NCBI GenBank assembly: GCA_018652925.1
Contig: JABIBH010000378.1
Coordinates: 1-11,811 of the forward strand
Length of the DNA: 11,811 nt
Origin: a bacterium
Lineage (GTDB): Bacteria; Krumholzibacteriota; Krumholzibacteriia; LZORAL124-64-63
Direction: 5' to 3'
The notes below the pieces were generated by a model. That model did no database searches. It had not been told where the DNA came from and saw nothing but the letters and a program-made list of their open reading frames with translations. Shown here one piece after another: positions 7,766 to 11,811 of this stretch (its first letter is position 1; the number at the start of each line of letters is the position of its first letter). Position numbers and translations under genes: made by a program.

Positions 7766-9505
7766 GTGTCAAACATTCGCTATCTTTTAATTGTTGCTGT
7801 GTGCCTCATAATGAGTCCAACATTTGCTTTAGCTGCCCATGTGTCACCTTCTGATGCCAATTTGATTTGTAACAACTGGATTGATTCTATTGTGTCATCA
7901 CAAGGTTCTTGGGCAGATTCAAATTTGCCACAAATTATGTCCTCATCTGGCATTTATATAAATGATGTTCTAGTTGGATACCGATTTGATATTGAGCCTT
8001 CTGGATATGTAGTTGTTCCATCAATAAATGAGCTTGCTCCAGTCAAGTCATGGAGTGATACCGGCTTCTTTAATGATAATGGTTTTAGTGCTTTTGTAAT
8101 CGACAATTTGTATCAAAGAGTAAAGATAGCAACACAGCTTACAGCCAATCAGAAGTTGAGAGCATTTCCCGATGCAATTTTAAATTATAACTCTCATAAG
8201 ACTTTTAGTGAACGCGATTTTAAGCCAGCAAGAGATGAAATGAACCGTTATGGTCCTTTACTGGAAACAGAGTGGCATCAGGATTTTCCGTTTAATAAAA
8301 AGTGTCCTACAGGGGATGGTGGTAGAACATTTGTTGGATGTACTCCACTAGCAGCCGCTCAATTGACTAGATATTATAGTTGGCCAAGATCTGGTGCCGG
8401 CACTAAATCTTGGTGGTGGGATGGCGATACCGGTTGTGACGGTGAAAGCCCAGGACTAATAATCGAAGCTGATTATGATGATTTATACAGCTGGACTAAT
8501 ATGCCATTTTCAGTTGGCTGGAATGCTAGTCAAGAAGTACAAGAAGCTGTTTCAGAGTTGTGCTTTGAAATGAGTGTAGCATGTAATACTGAATTCAGTA
8601 GATGTGGCTCTGGCGCTTCACTTGCCGATGCCAAAACTGCTTTGATCAACCATTTTCGCTATAGTGAATCAGCTCAAGAGTTATCTCGATTTTGGTATCC
8701 AGATGAAGATCAGTGGTTTGAATTTATTCAACAAGAAATTCAACAAGGTAGGCCTATTCTCTATTCAAGTCTTATTCACACAATGGTATGTGATGGAACA
8801 TTTACAAACGAATATATTAAACAGATTCATTTGAATTATGGTTGGGGCGGCCAAAGTAATAATTGGTTTTCTATCGATAATATAGAAACCAGTTATTATG
8901 ACCTAACTGAAAAAATGCTAGTTGGTATTACGCCAGATGTTGCTGGAGTTGAGCCAGTAGTTGAAAATTTTAATGCATCAGGAATGGAGCGCTCTGCAAT
9001 ATTGAGATGGTCAGTTTCAGATGTTTGGTCTGAAACTGAATTCTTAGTCTTTAGGTCTAATGGCGACGATGTGTACATCTTAGAAACTGATATTCCACTT
9101 ACTGGATTAGATAATTATATCTTCGAATCAATTTCCTCATACACAGAAAACACTAGGTGGAAGTTAGAAGCAATCGATTTGAATGGTAATCGATGGGAGT
9201 ACGGACCTGTTTCTGTGCCAAGGACAAATCAAATTCAGATAATGATGAATATAAGTCAATCGACAAATGGATTTAAGACTCAGGTTAGCTTTTTATTAGA
9301 TGTTGCGGGGGAAGTTATTTTTTCTGTTTATAATTTGCGCGGTGAAAAAGTCACTGAGAAATTTATTTATGGATTGCCTGGCATAAATACAGTTTCATGG
9401 GATGCTCAGAATGATTTTAGTCAGCCTGTATCGGCTGGGATTTATCTGGCAAAAGTGGCCGTTGGTAACTATTCCGAGTCTTGTAAAATAACAATAACTA
9501 AATAA
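7766..9505 (+). CDS. Secreted streptopain-like (peptidase C10 family) cysteine protease with T9SS-like C-terminal domain
   Basis: The GTG start gives 579 residues beginning with a Sec signal peptide (MSNIRYLLIVAVCLIMSPTFALA); GGAAG at 7756-7760 is a plausible ribosome binding site. Residues ~25-160 resemble the inhibitory propeptide of C10 zymogens (VGYRFDIEPSGYVVVP). The catalytic domain spans ~160-390. It has the nucleophile Cys192 in FVGCTPLAAAQLTRYYSWP, the catalytic His338 in LIHTMVCDG, and the IHLNYGWGG segment with Trp360 that in streptopain/interpain lines the active site. Residues ~395-485 are Fn3-like. The last ~90 resemble a degenerate T9SS sorting domain (VSFLLDVAGEVIFSVYNLRGEKV ... 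GIYLAKV ... CKITITK), lacking NYPNPFNP. Family members digest proteins outside the cell after autocatalytic propeptide removal. It appears intact and active. It follows the surface-protein cluster after a 272-base gap and is probably transcribed separately. Confidence 0.92.
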   Translation: MSNIRYLLIVAVCLIMSPTFALAAHVSPSDANLICNNWIDSIVSSQGSWADSNLPQIMSSSGIYINDVLVGYRFDIEPSGYVVVPSINELAPVKSWSDTGFFNDNGFSAFVIDNLYQRVKIATQLTANQKLRAFPDAILNYNSHKTFSERDFKPARDEMNRYGPLLETEWHQDFPFNKKCPTGDGGRTFVGCTPLAAAQLTRYYSWPRSGAGTKSWWWDGDTGCDGESPGLIIEADYDDLYSWTNMPFSVGWNASQEVQEAVSELCFEMSVACNTEFSRCGSGASLADAKTALINHFRYSESAQELSRFWYPDEDQWFEFIQQEIQQGRPILYSSLIHTMVCDGTFTNEYIKQIHLNYGWGGQSNNWFSIDNIETSYYDLTEKMLVGITPDVAGVEPVVENFNASGMERSAILRWSVSDVWSETEFLVFRSNGDDVYILETDIPLTGLDNYIFESISSYTENTRWKLEAIDLNGNRWEYGPVSVPRTNQIQIMMNISQSTNGFKTQVSFLLDVAGEVIFSVYNLRGEKVTEKFIYGLPGINTVSWDAQNDFSQPVSAGIYLAKVAVGNYSESCKITITK

Positions 9506-9506
9506 A

Positions 9507-9530
9507 AAGGGTCCCTAGTTAGGGACCCTT
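9507..9530. terminator. Bidirectional intrinsic terminator between converging genes
   Basis: A perfect 10-bp stem, AAGGGTCCCT paired with AGGGACCCTT, encloses a 4-base AGTT loop. It starts two bases after the peptidase stop codon and lies 20 bases beyond the stop of the minus-strand operon. On the minus strand the stem is followed by TTTTTATTT, a classical intrinsic terminator; on the + strand the following run is weaker (AAAGTTTATT). It probably ends both transcripts. Confidence 0.85.
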
Positions 9531-9549
9531 AAAGTTTATTATATAGAAA

Positions 9550-10236
9550 CTATCTAAACATGGTTTTTATTTGACCCCAAGTTGCAGTGTTGTTTTCAGT
9601 GGGATTGCCAGGATAAAGTATTTTAGTTCCAAACACTCTGTCATAACCATCGGGAACTGTAAAGAATGGAGGGCTGGGATCACTAATTCCAGTTCCAGTA
9701 AATCCCCAACCGCTAAGGTTATAACCTATTAATTCAATTAATTCCATAGATGAGCCTCCATCAAGATCACATGTTCCAATAGATGATCCAGAATAAATAT
9801 CCCATCCAAATGGATCGCTCAGTAACATTGTCATCCCATTGTCAATGGTTCCGCGAAGAATCATCTCACCATCTGCAAATGTAGATGAATCAGACCAAAC
9901 TCCAAGAGACCCACCTGATAGAGCATCTTTGTAAATGGCAAATTCTCCTCCAGTGAATACAACCTCTTTTATGCCGTTAGCGGGATTCCATTCGAATGTC
10001 TCTATTAACAACCCGGTTACACAGAGTGTGTATTGAAAGTTGTCATAATCCAAAGGTATTGGATTTGGAGTTGCTAATGGTGGATTGGCAATCCCAAAAA
10101 CCTCTACTAAAGAACCTGGAGTGTCCTGTGCTGGACTAACTTTAGAGTAACCTTCAAATGTGAATTCGACTTGAGCAAAAGTAGAAGTGGCCAGAAGAGC
10201 CAACATGATTACCAGTGCTAGTTGTTTGTTAAACAT
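9550..10236 (-). CDS. Small secreted protein of unknown function ending WGQIKTMFR, paralogue of its operon partner
   Basis: The product has 228 residues, a clear signal peptide (MFNKQLALVIMLALLATSTFA, cleavage before Gln) and no other membrane segment. I do not recognise the family. It aligns with the upstream gene product along its length: AQxEFT after cleavage, PGSLVEVFGI versus PGDILAGFGF, IKEVVFTGG versus IDRIVYSGG, TFADGEMILRGTID versus TFTDGQILLNGTFD, TVPDGYD versus TVPHGFD, and the shared end WGxIKxxFR. The body looks beta-rich with many Gly, Asp and aromatic residues, suggesting an extracellular beta-sandwich. There is no T9SS tail. It starts 11 bases after the upstream stop with a strong AGGAGGTG site overlapping that stop, so the two are probably co-translated. 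Function unknown. Confidence 0.85.
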   Translation of the reverse strand: MFNKQLALVIMLALLATSTFAQVEFTFEGYSKVSPAQDTPGSLVEVFGIANPPLATPNPIPLDYDNFQYTLCVTGLLIETFEWNPANGIKEVVFTGGEFAIYKDALSGGSLGVWSDSSTFADGEMILRGTIDNGMTMLLSDPFGWDIYSGSSIGTCDLDGGSSMELIELIGYNLSGWGFTGTGISDPSPPFFTVPDGYDRVFGTKILYPGNPTENNTATWGQIKTMFR

Positions 10237-10241
10237 TATGA

Positions 10242-10249
10242 CACCTCCT
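10242..10249 (-). promoter_or_regulatory. Shine-Dalgarno AGGAGGTG overlapping the upstream stop codon
   Basis: Read on the minus strand, the upstream gene's TAG (10250-10248) runs directly into AGGAGGTG, five bases before the ATG of the downstream paralogue. Terminating ribosomes would sit on this site, so translation of the pair is likely coupled. It also fixes the start of the downstream gene. Confidence 0.85.
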
Positions 10250-10949
10250 ATCTAAATAAATTTTTGATTGAGCCCCAACTTACATCATTATTTGAGATGG
10301 TTGACATGTAATAAACATGACCATCTGTCGATAAATCAAAGCCATGGGGGACAGTACTATCATTGTCGATGTTTACTACTCCAGCAATCGTAAAGCCAGT
10401 TGGATCCTCTAGTTCGTACCCTTGATTTTGAAACCAAGGTCCAAGTTCAAATGTTATCATACCCTGGTAATTACCAACTCCCAAAATATTGTCATATGTT
10501 AACGCAAAACTATCAAATGTCCCGTTAAGCAAAATTTGACCATCGGTGAAAGTATCTAGGAATTGATTTTGTGGTGGATCAGTTCCAAAGATGGGGTCTG
10601 AGTAACTTGGATTAGTATAAGCATCGGCTATTATATTTATGGTACCTCCTGAATAGACTATTCTGTCGATGTTACCTCCAACATTTACTGCACCTGTAGA
10701 AACCAACTCTGACATATACCAAGTATAGCAGTATTCTTCTGTTGACCACTCAATCGGGTCACTTGTGTTGTCGACAAAACCAAACCCGGCAAGAATATCT
10801 CCAGGGTTACTCTCTTCGAATCCAGTAGTATCAGGTGAGTTGTCGGATTCATAAACAAATCCGATAATGTCAAGGACGGTAAATTCGTCCTGGGCGATAG
10901 CTACTGTAGCTATCAAAATGATTGAATATACAATTAAAATAGTGCGCAT
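10248..10949 (-). CDS. Small secreted protein of unknown function ending WGSIKNLFR, first gene of the operon
   Basis: The product has 233 residues with a signal peptide (MRTILIVYSIILIATVAIA, cleavage before Gln). The start is supported by GGGAGGGG at 10955-10962, five bases upstream of the ATG. The mature part is acidic, Gly/Asp-rich and probably all-beta. It is a divergent paralogue of the next gene (shared AQxEFT, GG-I-x-x-IVYSGG, FTDGQILLNGTFD, TVPHGFD blocks), with extra residues in the N-terminal third. It ends SWGSIKNLFR, which matches both its partner and the cohesin-like protein at the left of the window. No T9SS tail, catalytic motif or known family was recognised. The pair may have arisen by tandem duplication. 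It is preceded by an untranslated leader of probably more than 100 bases. Confidence 0.85.
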   Translation of the reverse strand: MRTILIVYSIILIATVAIAQDEFTVLDIIGFVYESDNSPDTTGFEESNPGDILAGFGFVDNTSDPIEWSTEEYCYTWYMSELVSTGAVNVGGNIDRIVYSGGTINIIADAYTNPSYSDPIFGTDPPQNQFLDTFTDGQILLNGTFDSFALTYDNILGVGNYQGMITFELGPWFQNQGYELEDPTGFTIAGVVNIDNDSTVPHGFDLSTDGHVYYMSTISNNDVSWGSIKNLFR

Positions 10950-11005
10950 TTAATCCCCTCCCAAGGCATGCATTTCTACTGCAACTTCTCGTAGTTAGAG
11001 CCCAA

Positions 11006-11053
11006 TCATAAGAATTGATGAGTAAAACATAATTGCGTGGATATAATAATCAC
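11006..11053 (-). CDS. Possible 15-codon leader mini-ORF upstream of the secreted-protein operon
   Basis: On the minus strand a near-perfect ribosome binding site AAAGGAGGG (11065-11057) stands four bases before a GTG. The frame reads 15 codons (M-I-I-I-S-T-Q-L-C-F-T-H-Q-F-L) to TGA at 11008-11006. It ends 56 bases before the start codon of the first operon gene. A strong ribosome site without a long gene suggests a leader peptide or a regulatory decoy. The site is seen directly; translation and function are inferred, and there is no run of one amino acid to suggest attenuation by amino acid supply. Confidence 0.3.
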   Translation of the reverse strand: MIIISTQLCFTHQFL

Positions 11054-11103
11054 GATCCCTCCTTTCATTGTTCTATAACTAATAGACGCATTATTGGCAG
11101 CTG

Positions 11104-11144
11104 TGTTTACATAAAATAAAAAATTATTTAAATTTTTGTAAACA
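11104..11144. promoter_or_regulatory. Inverted repeat around a pure A/T spacer in the divergent intergenic region
   Basis: TGTTTACA (11104-11111) and TGTAAACA (11137-11144) are perfect 8-bp inverted arms around 25 bases made only of A and T. Each arm carries TTTACA, one mismatch from a -35 TTGACA, reading inward on its own strand. Weak -10 candidates follow at 17-18 bases: TAAATT on +, TATTTT on -. This may be a two-way promoter or operator for the secreted-protein operon (-) and the anti-sigma-like gene (+). The remainder of 10950-11243 shows the mini-ORF and a TATAAT box, and nothing else recognised. Confidence 0.4.
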
Positions 11145-11194
11145 GAATTGCTGCTGCATCGTCATTTCTAGTAGCTCGATAGCATAAAAAAGGA

Positions 11195-11200
11195 TATAAT
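11195..11200 (+). promoter_or_regulatory. Candidate -10 box (TATAAT) for the anti-sigma-like gene
   Basis: A perfect TATAAT lies 43 bases before the chosen ATG and would give a leader of about 35 bases. No good -35 is visible at 16-18 bases upstream. The same bases overlap an alternative in-frame ATG at 11199, so it may be partly coding if that start is used. Confidence 0.35.
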
Positions 11201-11243
11201 GCATATTGAGCTTATTCGCCCAACTGGAGAGGGAGACAAAGTG

Positions 11244-11811
11244 ATGGAACACAAAGAAATTGAATTATATTTAGTAGAATACTCTGATGATGCTGTTGAT
11301 AAAACGATTCGTCCATTAATCAAAAAACATATTGAGGTATGTGACTCATGTCAGGATCAACTTAAAGTCATCCAGCATGTTAGAGATATCATTTCAACTC
11401 ATGGTAATGCTATTTTTGAAGATCACCCGCTAAGTAGTGACCTTGCTAGTTTTTCAATCCGAGAAAATCAACTTACTGCAGAAGAGATGGCAGTTATTGG
11501 TATTCATTTACAGCATTGTCCAACCTGTATGTATGAAGTTGGGATTTCTCAAAAAGCACTAAGTGATGCCAAGAAAACAGAAGACGGCTGTGTGTTATTC
11601 GAAAAATACACTATGCGATGGAAGCGGGTTGCACTCGTCGCCGCTGTACTGGCTCTGGCTTTACTGTACCCAGCGTGGAGGGGTATTCAGAGTGAAGATG
11701 TGTATAGTGGCGGCGGGGTTGAGGTTCTGTATGTTTGCGAAACCACTCGTGATGCCAGTGATTTGCCATCGGTGTCAGTTCAGCCCGGGCAACAATTTTT
11801 GCCTGTGATGA
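11244..11811 (+). CDS. Anti-sigma-factor-like membrane protein with two HxxxCxxC zinc motifs (3' end outside window)
   Basis: The frame stays open from the ATG to the right edge, giving 189 visible residues. GGAG at 11232-11235 sits eight bases upstream; an in-frame ATG at 11199 (MHIELIRPTGEGDKV...) is an alternative start. Two zinc-binding motifs typical of ZAS/zf-HC2 anti-sigma domains are visible: His29-xxx-Cys33-xx-Cys36 (KHIEVCDSC) and His88-xxx-Cys92-xx-Cys95 (IHLQHCPTC). Each is preceded by helical sequence of the kind seen in that family. A single membrane helix at ~128-145 (RVALVAAVLALALLYPAW) follows, then the start of an extracytoplasmic domain. Family members hold an ECF sigma factor at the membrane until a signal releases it. 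No sigma gene lies in the window, so the partner may be elsewhere. A membrane-bound zinc protein with another role is possible. Confidence 0.75.
   Translation, partial: MEHKEIELYLVEYSDDAVDKTIRPLIKKHIEVCDSCQDQLKVIQHVRDIISTHGNAIFEDHPLSSDLASFSIRENQLTAEEMAVIGIHLQHCPTCMYEVGISQKALSDAKKTEDGCVLFEKYTMRWKRVALVAAVLALALLYPAWRGIQSEDVYSGGGVEVLYVCETTRDASDLPSVSVQPGQQFLPVM

Noticed and set aside
7663..7854. Open frame of 63 codons beginning before the peptidase gene
   Set aside because: It overlaps the signal-peptide coding part of the peptidase in another frame and its product is low-complexity Cys/Ser-rich text without a domain.
11563..11808. Open frame on the + strand at the right edge
   Set aside because: It is another frame of the anti-sigma-like gene, which has the zinc motifs and membrane helix in the correct frame.
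1..11811. CRISPR array, tRNA, rRNA, insertion sequence or phage genes
   Set aside because: No regularly spaced direct repeats, cloverleaf, rRNA-like text, transposase motif or terminal inverted repeats were seen on reading both strands.

Overview
The window reads as part of a chromosome or metagenome contig from an FCB-superphylum bacterium (Bacteroidota-like or one of the related candidate phyla). The evidence is three large secreted proteins ending in type IX secretion (T9SS) sorting-domain-like tails. Two of these carry the typical NYPNPFNPQTTISF start of that domain. The same stretch holds cohesin-like and dockerin-like modules, beta-helix passenger domains and a C10-family cysteine peptidase. 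No rRNA, tRNA, transposase, CRISPR or phage gene is visible, and the species cannot be named from the sequence.

Left part, + strand (1-7493): three consecutive genes for large extracellular proteins. The first is cut by the left edge. It combines a beta-helix, a cohesin-like module, Fn3/Ig-like modules, a dockerin-like pair of loops, a second degenerate cohesin-like segment and a T9SS tail. The second is a small secreted protein with two cohesin-like modules. The third has a beta-helix, two tandem cohesin-like modules and a T9SS tail. A clearly homologous module (core RGYEV...LSF...D-I-D-GALS-IG...DGSVTVAAALLG...GQQSGTGQ) occurs four times across these genes. A GC-rich hairpin lies between genes 1 and 2, and only about 10 bases separate genes 2 and 3, so they probably form one transcription unit.

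Middle (7494-9540): an A+T-rich 272-base gap with two small inverted repeats. A secreted streptopain-like (C10) peptidase with a T9SS-like tail follows, ending in a perfect 10-bp hairpin that serves both converging transcripts.

Right part: a two-gene minus-strand operon (10949 down to 9550) of small paralogous secreted proteins of unknown function. Their C-termini, WGQIKTMFR and WGSIKNLFR, match that of the second left-hand gene (FGTVKAMFR). This shared ending, on exported proteins that lack a T9SS tail, is the most interesting signal in the window and may be a short undescribed C-terminal sorting or anchoring signature. Upstream is a leader with a Shine-Dalgarno-preceded 15-codon mini-ORF. 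Next comes an inverted repeat around a pure A/T spacer. Last is a rightward gene, cut by the right edge, for a membrane protein with two anti-sigma-type zinc motifs (HxxxCxxC).

Together this looks like a cell-surface and secretome locus: adhesive or scaffold-like proteins, a secreted protease, small exported proteins and a nearby regulator. Functional links between these units are inferred from position only.
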